The position numbers and the translations under genes are program-made. Positions 12,806-24,400 of a DNA stretch of 64,000 bases are shown here, piece after piece. The DNA comes from Entophlyctis helioformis. Lineage: Eukaryota; Chytridiomycota; Chytridiomycetes; Chytridiales; Chytriomycetaceae. Where the stretch lies: positions 21,765 through 85,764 of the forward strand of contig JAHLKH010000116.1 in the NCBI GenBank assembly GCA_025526915.1. The letters run 5' to 3'. The first letter of the stretch is position 1. Each line of letters opens with the position of its first letter. Under the pieces are notes generated by a model, which saw only the letters and a program-made list of their open reading frames with translations, did no database searches and was not told the origin of the DNA.

Positions 12806-15800
12806 TCAGTCCGTGCCGGACGGATGGGACGTGCGTCTGCCACGGTGCCGCGGAGTGCCTTGGACAGGCGTGTCGTCGCCGCCGCCGCCGCCGCCCGTTG
12901 TCGCCACATGGTGGTTGCCGAGCCGGCCCGGCTCGCCCTCATGCATGCGATGCACGGCATAATGCGCAGGCGGCCGGCCCGGCCCCGACCGTGACGTCTC
13001 GGTGCCAACCTCGCTCCCGCCGCTGCCGCCGGCCAAACTTGTCTGGCTCGCCATCCATGCACCCGACGCGGTGTACACGTGCGATAATGACGATACAGAG
13101 GATGGTGCACGCAGCCGCCCCCCACCGCCACCGACGCCACTGCCGCCAGTGCTCTCATACTGCACGGGCGAATGCATACTGCCGCCTGTGTCGTCGTCGC
13201 CACGTCGGCTCGAGGCTGCTGACCCCAGTCTCGACCGCTTGCGTCTGACTGCACGGTGGCCGCTGCCGCCCGCAACACCTCCGCCGCCGCCACCGCCACT
13301 GCTGCTGCTGTTACCACCGCCACCGCCGCCGCCGCCGCCGATAGACGTCAAACTGCCATGTGTCGACGAGTGATAGTCGTCTGCATCATCCAGCGACGAC
13401 GGCGGCGCGGACGTCGAGATGGATAGGCCCAGCACCGAGAACACGCGCGACGGTTTCTGTTTGAGCGACGTCGGCCGGCGTGTGCCTCCTCCACCACCAC
13501 CTCCACCACCACCATGCGCCGTGGTGTCCAGCGACATGGACGAGTCCGACACGGCAGGATCAAAGTCCAGCGAGCCGCCATGGCGACCGCCGTCGAGGTG
13601 CGCGCCGGGCTGGTACCGCGCATACGGCTGCTGGCCCGCGACACCTGCCGACGGATGGCCGTATGCCGCGCGCGGCGAGTGTGCATCAGACACTGACGAC
13701 ATGGACGTCGTCGACACACGGTGCCGCAGCGTGTCGTGCGACCGCGTGACGTGATTCTCGGCCGGCTGTCGATGGTGTTGGTGCAGTGGATGCTGCGGAT
13801 GCTGCGGATGGTGGGCGTGGTGGGCGTGTCCGGCATGCTGGCTGTCGCCTGCCCATGGCCGTGTCGCGACAGGCTGCAGCGGTGGCTGCAACGGCACCGA
13901 CTGTGGCTGGTGCCGTCCATCGTCTGTCAACGACGATCGCTGGCTGCCGGTCCCGCCTGGCGACACGTCGTCGCCGATCTCGTCGACAGGCTTATCAGGC
14001 GTCAATCCCAGCGAGTCAATCGCCTTGAGGCCGATCGTCGCCGCCGTCGCTTTGAGGTAGTTCTGGTACGACGTGGACGTCTGTCGAGCGTAGTTGAGTG
14101 CAGGCGACGTGTAGGTCGATACGGACGCAACGACATTGCGCGCAGCGCCGTCGATGCCGTAGTGGCGGGCGATGCTGCCGAGACGATAGGCTGCCGAGCC
14201 GAGGTAGTTGAGGTACGCTGGCGAGGATGTGCGCGAACCGTCGAATGAGCCCGTCGAGCCTGGCCGGTCAGAGTCTGACGATGTTTCCGAGAGTCGGCTG
14301 GCTAATGGCGGCATCTCTGGTGGACTCGGCACGTCAGTGTATGCATGTGTGTGTGTCGTTGCGGCTGCGGTTGCGGTTGCGGTTGCAGGTGGGGTTGCGT
14401 GGCCTGCAGCAGCCGGATGAGAGGCGGGTGTTGCTGACACGGGCACCGACCCAACACCCGACGCGCTGTCGAATGCTGCCACATAGCTGACACGCGCACC
14501 TGTCGTGCTGTTGCTGCACAGACTCTCTGCGTCAGAGTACGACGTGGCGTCCATGCTGTCGGCATGGTTGCCGGCATTGCTGCTGACATGGCTCTGGCTG
14601 AGATCGCGTCGACCGGCACCGTGTCTTGTTGCCGCAGCCGGGCCAGCAAGCAGTCCCTGCAGAGCAGGCACAGCCTGGCCATCAGAAGGAGAGCCAGGAA
14701 GCTCAACGCCCATGTCGTTTGACGACACAGAGTGCCGGTGCCAGAGCCCGTTGACGCCGTGAAAGGGAAGCCCGTCCAGATCCGCCTCGTCGTCATTGTA
14801 GATGTCGGCGAGAATGTCTTGCGGCCGCAGCTGGTGCAGGCTGGGCCGACTGCTGTGGTGGCTGTGGCGGCGGATGGATGTCTCGACAGCCTCGCCGGCC
14901 AGCGACGCAGCGACCATGGACTCTGCATCGCTCTCGAATCCAGACATGGACTGTGGCAGTTGACGCGGCTGCTGCGGAGAAGCCGAAACAGATTGTTGAT
15001 GTTGTTGCTGATGCTGCTGGTAGTGGTGGTGGTGATGTTGATGCTGGTGTTGTGCTGCTGGCCGCGACCGCGACGGACCGTGAGTCTGTCCGTGCTGGCT
15101 GGCGTATCCTGCTGCTGCTGCGATCCCGGCTGCGTGGGGGTACGGCTGCTGATGTGGCGGCCCATACAGACGCCCGCGTAGATCGGCATCCTCGTCCTCA
15201 TCCTCAATGCCATCGCCGCTCCCGCCGCCACGGAGGAGCGTCGATCCGCCAGCACCGGTTGCCAGCCCGCTGTCCAGATCCGTGCTCCGGTCGTACCCAC
15301 GCTCCAGCACATCGTCGTAGATGGGATGGTAGCCATCCATGACGCTGGATCGGTCGCCGTCCGTCTCAAACTCGTCATGGTCGTCGCCCGAGTCGTCAGA
15401 GTCATCTCCGCCAAACGGAAACGTGCCGATGATGTCTTCAAACGGCGTAAACGACAGATCGTCCATGTTGGGCAGCATAAACGACTCTTCGAGGGCCTCC
15501 TTGATGCGCCTCTCAATGACCTGGTTGACCATCTGGATCTTGATGAGCTTGTTGGAGATGATGGGCTCGACTTCGAGCTCCAGCTTGAGCTCGGGCTTGC
15601 GGTAGAAGCCGAACCAGATGCGGTTGGTTTCCCAGAACGGCTTGACCTTGAGCAAGACACGCGCCGAGAAGCGCTTGATCTTGACGGCGACGACGATGGG
15701 CACGGTGATGGGCTTCATGTAGGCGTCCCAGGCCGGCACAGAGAGCGTGGCGACAGTCGCCGCCTCGATGCGCACACCGCCCGTGTAGTCAATGTCCATC

Positions 15801-17446
15801 TCGATGTTCATGTCGCCCTCGACCGAGATGTTGACCAGCTTGGGGTTGGACAGCACGGGGAGCGAGTTGCCAACGTTCAGGTCCTGGATGACAATGTCGC
15901 CGAGAAACGACGAGGTCTCGGTCTGCTGCGGCGCGCGGCGTGTCAGACGGTGAATGAACCAGTCCTTGATGTAAGGGTTGGAGTGCACGGCGACAAAGAC
16001 GCGGCCGACGAGCGCGTTGAGCCAGGCCGTGGCCTGGTGCTCGGGCGACGCACCCAGGCCGGTGGACGTGTTCTGGATGAGCTTGTCCATGGCCTCGGTG
16101 TATGCGCGCATGGGATCCGCCTCTTGGTAAAAGGCCGACAGCGCGCCGCTGTCTGCAAAGGCGGGCAGCTTGGACGAGCGGCGCAGCATAAAGAACCAGT
16201 CCTCCTTGTCGGATCCCGTCGGCGCGTAGATGAACAGCTCCTGCTGCTGCTGCTGGGCGAGCGGCGTGCCGGCGGACATGGAGCGCGACAGCGACGAGTT
16301 TTTTGGGATGAGCGCAATGGGGTGCGAGCGCAGGTACATTTCCGAGTCTGGGATGTGCAGCGGGAAGGGGCTGACTCTGTACTGGGGCAGCAGGATGACC
16401 TGCGTGCATTCGATCTGGCGCTCGTCCGTGTAGAGGAAGAGCGTCTTGTGCTTGAGCACGCCGAACGCATTGCGCCATTTTGGCGGAGCAGGCGCCTGGT
16501 TGGCCGCATCGTCCTGGTCCTTGCGAGAGCCGGCGGCGGCAGCAGCGGCAGCAGCAGCCGACGACGACGAGAACGCGTCAGGCACGGGCAGGTCCTCGCC
16601 CTTGAAGCGCGCGATCAGAAACGACGACAGCGCGTATGTCGTTGAGTAGGCGGACTTTATGGTGGACGACAGGCCGGATATGCGGCCGGCGGAAGCTGTT
16701 TTGAGGGGCAGATGGTGCGTGTCAGTTGCTGTGCAATGGCATCTGGCATGCGCGGCGGATGCAGCGATGCGCGATTGAGGATTCCAAGCCGAGCGAGCCG
16801 TTCAACCGTCAAGCCTCGGACAGACAGGCGGCGCAATAGGCAGACGGCGCACAGACAGGCAGACAGGCAGCCAGACAGACGCACCCTTGAGGCGGCTGGT
16901 CAGCGACGATCGGTGCTGCAGCAGCCGGGCGTGGGCGGGCGGCAGCGGGCCGCCAGCGGCCTTTGCGCCGGGCGGGCCGAGCGCAGGCAGCGAGGGCAGG
17001 GCCGGCAGCGGGTCGTCCTGGCAGAACAGCTCCTGCTCGGACAGCGGCACCAGCGACACCCGGATCCAGCCGCAGCGGTTGAGGTGCGGGTCAAAGTTGG
17101 GGTCGCTTGGTTGTGCTGCGCCAGTGGTAGCCGCCGGCTGTTGGGCCAGCTGTTGGGCCAGCTGTTGGGTCTGTTGGGCCAGCTGGTGCTGCGGAATGAG
17201 CGGGCGGTGGGCCTTGAGCGGCAGCACGTAGTAGGGCAGCCAGTGGATGTACAGGATGACGCCGGCGACCAGCACCACGAGCGCCGAGCCCAGGCCCAGA
17301 CAGAACGCGGCGCCGTGCGTCCACACCCACAGCGGCAGGCCCAGTGGCAGTCCGAGTGGCAGCGACAGGCTCAGGTTCGAGAGCGAGAGCATGCGTCCAA
17401 TGGCCAGCCACGTGAAAGCCGGGCAGGTCTGGATTCGGGAATGCAT
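12806..17446 (-). CDS. PH-like plus SMP-domain lipid-transfer protein (Nvj2/TEX2-like)
   Basis: Two exons, 16885-17446 and 12806-16695, joined in phase 1; about 1,483 residues. The N-terminus has a hydrophobic anchor (FCLGLGSALVVLVAGVILYI), then a segment with GWIRVSL, a PH-like fold (roughly residues 260-365, containing WRNAFGVLKHKTLFLYTDE and EDWFFMLRRSSK) and an SMP tubular lipid-binding domain (about 385-600; WLNALVGRVFVAVHSNPYIK, then FWETNRIWFGFYRKPELKL). This TM-PH-SMP order is that of Nvj2 and TEX2, ER proteins that move lipids at membrane contact sites. The last 850 residues are disordered, with His, Ser, Gln and poly-Gly tracts. The start at 17446 directly follows an in-frame stop; an alternative is the Met 18 codons later. 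The 3' end of the AlkB-like gene on the same strand is only 70 bp away. Confidence 0.85.
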
Positions 17447-17516
17447 TCAAGGCGGCCTCGATCGGCTGATCCATCGCTCATCGTCCACTCATCTGTCGCT
17501 CGCTTCATTCATTCAT

Positions 17517-19083
17517 TCATGGCTCCAGGCAGCCGGCATCGAACCACTCAAAGTGCTCGCACCGCACCGGCTCGCTGGGCTGACTTGGCTCGCTGGGCTC
17601 GCTTGGCTCGCTGTCTCCACTTGGCCCACCGCGTTCACGTCCACCGCGTCCACCGCCGCACGACCAAAAGTACCACCCCAGACTGCCCGCCGCCTTGATC
17701 ACCGGCCGCAGCTCGCACGGCGCCCCGCAGCCGCACACCGGAATGCGGCGCGCCAGCTCGTCCCGCACCATGCGGAACGTCAGGTTGATGCGCCGCTCGC
17801 CGCTCGTCGCGTGCGGGATCAGCACGCCCGTGCTGCGTCGCAGGCTCGCCCCCACCCTCGGCACCTCGTGCTTGTACTCTTCCTGTGCCACGGCCGCCGG
17901 CGTGTCAGCTGTCTGGCCGCCACCTATTGGCACCCACACCCACACCTGCACCCCCACCCGCATGCCAGTCTACCTGCAGAGGCGGGAACATGATCAGCAG
18001 CGAGTTGTGCGGCAGCAGCAGGTCGTACGTCTGTCCGCCTCCGCTGCCGGCTCCCGTGCCATTGGCATTGGCATGGCCGTTGCGTCGCACGCGGAACGTG
18101 CGCGTCGCTCCAAGCGTGAGCGATGCAATCACCGGTCTCGGCCCTATGTAGGTCAGCTTATCGGTATGCCCTCCAACAGCCTCGCTGCCATCGTTGTACG
18201 AGTTGGCAACCGCGATCGTCGGCACCCACTTGCCCTGCACCTCCAGCGGGCTGCGCTCACGCAGGTCATACCGCTCATTGACACGCTCAGCCACCACGGC
18301 GGCCGCGGCAGCCATGGACGGCAGCCAGTCGCGCGTGCGCGTCTTGCGGCCGCTGTAGTACAGATCTGGTAGCGAGCCGCCGTGTCGGCTGTCGACATAC
18401 AGAAACGTGTTGTGGTACGACTCGAGCGTCTTGTCAAACATGACGACCCGCAGGCGGTGCCACGACGCTGCTTCGGCCAGCATGTCGCGGAGGAGCGTGT
18501 CTGCGTCCTGGTCCGTGAGCACGTCCAGCAGGAGCTCGCACGGAATGTGCGATGCCACGGTGGATGCCGTCAGCGTCATGGGCGGCCGTCGCTGCGGGTC
18601 CGATGGCGCGGCTGTCTGTGACCGAGCCGCGCTCAGCAGCGTCTGGAAGGCATCGGTACCTGGCGTGTCTGCAGGCTGGCTCGGTTGGCCGCTGTCGTCT
18701 GCGATCCGCTGCCGCTTGGCGCCAGTCCCGTCGGCTGTGACGGCTGTGTCCGCTGGACTCCTGCATGGCGCACCGAGCCCAAGCATGCCCAGCAGCCGCT
18801 TCTTGTTGGCGGCAGGGGTGGCTGCGCCGTGCCGGTGCACTTGTCCGGATCGGCCGTGCGCGGCTGCAGGGGCTGGAGCTGGAGCACGAGCCGCAGCCAG
18901 CGACGCCAGGCGGGCCGATGCGGCAGCCTCGTTGCCTGCGCACTGCAGCAGCACGTCCAGACACACCTCGTCGGGCAGCCGGTCCTGGAAGCGCTGCACC
19001 AGCCGGGCAAAGGCGCCGTCCACGTCGACCACGTCGTCGCTCAACTCGTCGCTCGTTTGCTGCTGATCTTGCGCGTCGCTCAT
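17517..19083 (-). CDS. AlkB-family 2OG-Fe(II) dioxygenase with N-terminal CUE-like and C-terminal GRF zinc finger
   Basis: Exons 17974-19083 and 17517-17882, phase 0, giving 491 residues. The N-terminus resembles a CUE/UBA ubiquitin-binding helix bundle ([20 protein letters not shown]). The catalytic core shows NSYNDG, the metal ligands in GGHTD, then after the intron the second His in YKHEVPR and the 2-oxoglutarate Arg in RINLTFR, the same layout as ALKBH2/ALKBH3 nucleic-acid demethylases. The C-terminus carries a GRF-type zinc finger ([27 protein letters not shown]) expected to bind single-stranded nucleic acid. Repair of alkylated DNA or RNA is the likely role. The ATG at 19083 is immediately back to back with the ATG of the plus-strand gene. 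Confidence 0.88.
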
Positions 19084-19086
19084 ATG
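19081..19086. other. abutting head-to-head start codons (CATATG)
   Basis: The palindrome CATATG contains the ATG of the AlkB-like gene (minus, 19081-19083) and the ATG of the glucosidase-II-beta-like gene (plus, 19084-19086) with no base between. If both starts are right, each 5' UTR and promoter must lie inside the other gene's coding sequence. Confidence 0.6.
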
Positions 19087-19787
19087 ATTCTCGGCTGCCG
19101 GCCAAGGCGCAGTGCTCGCTCGGCGCTTGTGGTAGGGCTGGCCGGGCTGGCGTGTCTGGCCTGCATCGTGTCGGTGCTGCACACGCTGCTGCCGCCCTCG
19201 TCTGCGCCGCTCGCCCACCACGACAGCCGTGCACAGCGCCAACTCGAAGGCCAAGGCCAACCACAGCACCACGCACAGCAGCAGCACGCTCAGCAGCAGA
19301 CCGCCAAGCTGCGCGGCCTCGTGCATCGAGGTGTGTGCGGCTGCTCGCCCTGCCCACGGGCTCTGTGCTGGCCCGAAGCACATGCTCAGCACTGACTGCG
19401 CGCCATGGCTCCGCAGATGCGTCCAAGTACAGGCCGGTGCTGGTCGGCGGCGCTCCCATGTTCGCCTGCATCGCCAACGAGTCGCTCGCCATCCCGTTCG
19501 CGGCCGTCAACGACGACTTCTGCGACTGCCCCGACGGCAGCGACGAGCCTGGCACCGCCGCATGCGCTGGCCTCTCGCTCCCGCCCGTGCCCAAGCCATC
19601 GGCTGCTGGCCGCAACCGTGCAAAGGACAGGCTGAATGCCTTGGACGGCAGCTCGGGCCCCGTCTGGCTCTGCGAGCGATCTGGCGCGAGCATCCCCGTC
19701 TCACGCGTGGACGACGGCCTGTGCGACTGCTGCGATGCCAGCGACGAGTCGGTGTCCCCATGCACACGCCTGCCGCACTGCCTCTGA
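19084..19787 (+). CDS. short PRKCSH-like protein with two LDL-A modules and a signal anchor
   Basis: Exons 19084-19330 and 19417-19787, phase 1, giving 205 residues. The N-terminus is a type II anchor or signal sequence ([20 protein letters not shown]). After the intron it reads [10 protein letters not shown] and then two cysteine-rich modules, [20 protein letters not shown] and [16 protein letters not shown], the paired LDL-A motifs at the N-terminus of glucosidase II beta (PRKCSH). The protein stops right after them, so the Glu-rich middle and the mannose-6-phosphate-receptor-like lectin domain of full-length PRKCSH are missing. Location would be the ER or secretory lumen. Whether it acts with a glucosidase is unknown. 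Confidence 0.72.
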
Positions 19788-19910
19788 CCCTCCCTCTCAG
19801 CAACCACGAGCCTGTGGCATACCGGGTTGTCGAGCTACAAACGCGCAGACTGCACCAAGGCACACGTTGGTGGCCGCAATCTCAAGCATGCCATCAGCTC
19901 CAACACTCGT

Positions 19911-21190
19911 CTATTTGTGTAGTGCTGCAGTGGACACAGAGGCAGTCACGATCCGACTCAACACAACCGCAACGCTCGAGCTCTTGTCATCCCCTGTCTC
20001 GTCCGTGGCCGTCGCGTTGGGATCCACTATCGGCGTGTCCAGCAGGCTCTTGAGCTCCCTGAAGAGCACGGATGCGGCCATGTGGTGCACTGCAATCACT
20101 GCCATAAAGATCTGGCCATACGCCGTCGATCGTCGCCGCTCTGGCGTGCCGTGGTCGCCATAAGTCACCAGCGTTGCAAAGAGAAGATACACGCCGAGAA
20201 TGTCAAATGCAAAGAAAAAGACAATGAACCCGTGGATAATAGTGAGCGCCGACTGCCAGTCTCGTTGTCGTCGCTGTGTGAGATGTGCCAGCCGCTTCTT
20301 TACAGTCATTCGCGGTTTTTGCTTAATGGGTGCGGCCCCCTTGTCCGTGCGTGTTTCGTTGATCATGTTGTGCGATGCGCCGTGGAACGTGGTTGTGTCA
20401 ATGGACACGTCTTGGTCGTCATCCTGAAAGCTCTGGTCTTGGCTGTTGTATGGCACGCTGCTCTCGACATTGCAGCTGTTGCCGCTGCTGTTGCCGCTGC
20501 TGTCTTTGTTGCTGCCGACATCGTACTTTAAGATTTGGGTCGTGCGCTCTCTGACAATGGTCACAATGCGAACGACCCATATGCCGACTGCCGCGTCAAA
20601 GGTGATCAGGCAGGTGAAGAACACGAGCGAGCCACACGCGAGCCACTGTCAGCAACAATGCGAGTGGTCAGTTTGTGTTTGTGACCATACAATGGCCGTA
20701 ACGCTTGGCCACGCACCATGTTTGCCCAGTAGACATCGGGATGGTACATGATGATGCGCCGTGCGAGAATGGGAGTGCCCGACACGGCCGTGTAGGAGAT
20801 GACAAACACCTTTGCCCAATGCACGACGCTCGGCCGCACGAGCTGGCTGCTCTGCAGCGACTGCATGACGCCGAGGTACAGGAAATTGAACAGCGGCACT
20901 CGGACAACCAGGAGGATATCGAACACCATCTCGACCACGTAGGGCACGCGGCAGTACACCACGACGACCCCGAGTACCAGACTGCTCGACAGCACAGCCG
21001 AGCTCGCGAGACCGAGACGGAGGACGTGCGTCGGCCCGTTGTGGTAGATGCTCCTGATGTACGTGGCGGTGATGTAGATGGACAGGGCGATGGCCAGCGC
21101 CGACGCAGTGACCGCCATGTACTCGAGGGGGTGGTCGAAACGCGGCCTGTCGATCTCAAAGTACGGATCGTACGTGAGCAGAATGCTCAT
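19911..21190 (-). CDS. seven-TM membrane protein, unknown family
   Basis: Exons 20717-21190 and 19911-20645, phase 0, 402 residues. I see four hydrophobic helices in exon 1 (for example YMAVTASALAIALSIYITA and LASSAVLSSSLVLGVVVVYC) and three in exon 2 (WLACGSLVFFTCLITFDAAV, a long one from ALTIIHGFIVFFFAFDILG, and YGQIFMAVIAVHHMAASVLF). A long polar Ser/Asn/Asp loop with basic stretches lies between helices 5 and 6. The short extracellular-type N-terminus and seven helices would suit a GPCR-like receptor, but I see no signature that proves it. The start ATG at 21190 fits the divergent promoter shared with the disordered protein starting at 21444. It converges on the PRKCSH-like gene with 123 bp between stops. 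Confidence 0.68.
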
Positions 21191-21443
21191 TGCGGTGTCG
21201 GTGGTTCTGTTCGTGGCGACGAATGCTTTATTGTGATGGCGCGAGGCTACATGCGGCGCGTTGTTGAGATTTCCGCGGCGCCACAAAATTTCCTCAACGG
21301 ACGGCAAGATTTTTCCCTCTAATCTTGCTGCAGGCACACGGCGACGAGGTGCGTGCGATGCCGCTTACGGCTGCTGCTGTCACGACTATGGCGACGACGA
21401 CTGACGATGACTGACTGTGCACTGCGCCGCTCAGACGCCCGGC

Positions 21444-24400
21444 ATGCTCAAGCTGTTCAAGAAGAAAAAGGACCCAGCGCCGGCGGCTGCAACGGCGCCA
21501 GCTGCAACGGCCCGCCCAGGCTCGCCGGCACCACCACAAACGACGACGGCGACGACGACGACGGCAGGCAGCCCAGCGCCGCCGTCTGCCACGGATCATC
21601 GCAGAGGCTCCGTGCCCATGAAGGCCGTGCTGGTGCGGCCGCACAACACCCCAAGCGAAGCGTCGTCTGCGCTCAGCACCATCAGCGGCGCCAGCGACAG
21701 CAGCATCCAAGGCATTGTCGCCGGCAACCGCACACGCCCAAGCATTGATTCAACGGGCGGCCGTGTGCACCACCAGCCGTCGCTCGACGACGACGAAGAG
21801 CGGCTCAACACCGAAGCAACCGAGCGCTGGATCCGCCGTCCGAGCGTGGGCCTGCCCGTACCGGCTGCTGCTGCCGGCACGCCCTCCACCGTCGCCGCCG
21901 CCGCCAATGCTGCTCCTGGCGGTGTGCCCGCCGTGGCTTCACCGTCGGCGCCAGCTTCCGCACCCACAGCCACGCAACGCCGCATGGTCAGCGACGCTGC
22001 CGGCTCAGCACAGTCTGCCGGCCCGAGCGGCGAGATGCAGTCCCGCAAGTCCCGCGTGCGCGAGCTGGCCACGATGCACCAGCTGTCCATTGCGCCGTCG
22101 TCGGCATCCAAGCCCAAGAAGCTCAAAAAGGCCAAGGCGGCCAAGCTGGCCAAGGCCGGCAAGGCCGGCAAGGCGGGCAAGACGCCAAAGACGCCAAAGA
22201 CGCCGATCCAGCGCACGGCATCGACGCACTCGGCCTCGACCATCGTCTCGGACGCCGGCGATCGCATGGTCGTGCGCCGCCCGTCGCTCTCGTCCATCTA
22301 CACCCACATCGACATGGACGGCGCGCCGGCCTCGCCCGCCATGTCGTTTGCCGCCGTCGATTCGCCGCGTCCGGGCTCGATCCCCGAGTCGTTTGTGTTC
22401 CCCGTCGCGCCGGCCTCGCCCGTGCTCCGCTCGCCGTCCCTCATGTCGATCGAGGTGGCGGGCTTTGTCCGCCGCGGTGCGTCGCACGGCGCGTCCATCC
22501 ACAAGCAGCTGAGTGTCCGTGCCGTGCGTGCGCGGCTCAGCATGTACGAGGAGCTGAGCATGGTCGGCCGTGATGGAGGTGCCGATGCGGGCGAGGACGA
22601 GGAGGCTGCGCACGGCGAGGACGAGTACGAGTACTCGGACGGCCAGGACCACGATGTCGACGATGTTGACGACGAAGGTGACGACGACGATGGCGAGGAC
22701 GAGGGCGAGGAGGAAGAGTATGACGAGGACGGCGTCGAGTACGAGTACGAGTACGACGAGGACGGCAACATCATTTATGGCGACGACGCGGACGACGAGT
22801 TTGGCCAGAATGGCAGCGACGGTGCACGCGGCGAGGACGATGCGCCTCCCAGTGCCAGCGTGACCACGCCCAGCACAGTCACGGTCATGGCAGCTGCCGC
22901 CACTGCCGTCGCTGCCGCTTCCGCAATCTCAGACGATGTGACACCAACACCGACCCGGCCCGGCCCGCCGCCTGTCCACTACAGCACGCCAGAGTCGGTT
23001 CTCGGCCACATGTACGAACGCGATCTGCCTGCGACACCCGAGAGCGTCGTTAGCACGACGGTTGGCGAACCCGACGACATCTCGGACAGCCAGACGGACA
23101 CTCGCACCGAGACGGCGACTGCAACCGTCGTCGCACCCGTCGCACCCGTCGCACCCGTCGCACCCGTCGAGCACGCGATTGCACCAACGGTCGCCGAACC
23201 CGTCGCCGTGATTGCGCCTATCCCGATCGCGGCAGTGCCAGCCCCCGTGCCCGCCCCCGTGCCGCCCCGAATGACGATCGACGAGCTCATGAACGAAGTG
23301 CAGCAGTTCCTCGACGACTGCGACGTGTCGAGCGTCTCTGGCGCCGGCACCCCCTCGGCCACCCTGTCGCGCAATGCTTCCCGCACGGCTGCCGAGAACT
23401 TGGAAGCGGTTGCACGCCTTGCCTATAACATGGCCGACGGCATGGACGTGTCGACGGTTGTGGGCGGTGCTGACGCGAGCGATACCGGCACGGTCGTCGC
23501 GCTGGATGGCGGCCACACTGAATCTGCTCTTCTGCGTGCACCGACGCCTGTGTCTGCACCAACACGAGTTCCGACGCCTGTCTCTGCACCGACACGCGTG
23601 CCGACGCCTATGCTTGCACCAACACCTATCCGCGCACCAACGCCAGCCGCTGCAGAAACACTGCAACGCGCCAGGTCGCCGCTCGGCGAGGCCAGGCTCC
23701 CTGGTGCTTCCATCTTCCGAAGCCACAGTCTGCGGTTACCGACCCTGAAACGGTTCAGTCTGTCGCCCCCGCCTGCTGCCTCGCGACGCGTGACGATCAG
23801 CTCGACCTCTGCTGGCGATATCGAGGGCGGTGTGGTTGCTCCCACGCCCACACGTCCAGGGCTCCTGCGCACGTTTAGTCTCAACCGCGGTGGGCGGCTC
23901 GGACGCAAGGAGCCGCTGGCGGATGCCACGCCGCACGCGCAGTCGCGCGGCAAGGGTGCAAGCGACAACTCGACCGGCGGACGCTACTCGATGCCGTTTG
24001 AAGTCTCGTCGACCATGCTGCTGCCGTCTGGTGAAGCATCACAGATCCAGCACGACGCCAGCAACGATGAAGACGAGGATGACGACAATGTGTGCATGCT
24101 CACACCGGTTGCGGAGGTGCCGGACGAAGACGCCGCCCGCACGCGCGACTCGGCGTTTTTCTCGCGCGGCTCGCATCTGATGCTCGAGCGATACCTTGCC
24201 CAACAGGCCGGCTCCACCCTCTCTGGCAGCAGCGGCATGCATGCGGACACCGACCCGTACACTCATGTCCGCGCCGCCTCGCCTGCGCTGGGCATGCTGC
24301 GGACATCGTCGCCCCACGCGGGCAGCCCGGCGTACACGACCGGATACCGGCGGCCGTCCGACTACGTGCAAGACATTCTGAGCGGATCGACGCTGTTTGC

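Noticed and set aside
15326..16645. Plus-strand open frame of 439 codons opposite the PH/SMP gene
   Set aside because: It mirrors the conserved SMP-coding sequence, is Arg/Asp/Val-rich, and shows no recognisable fold.
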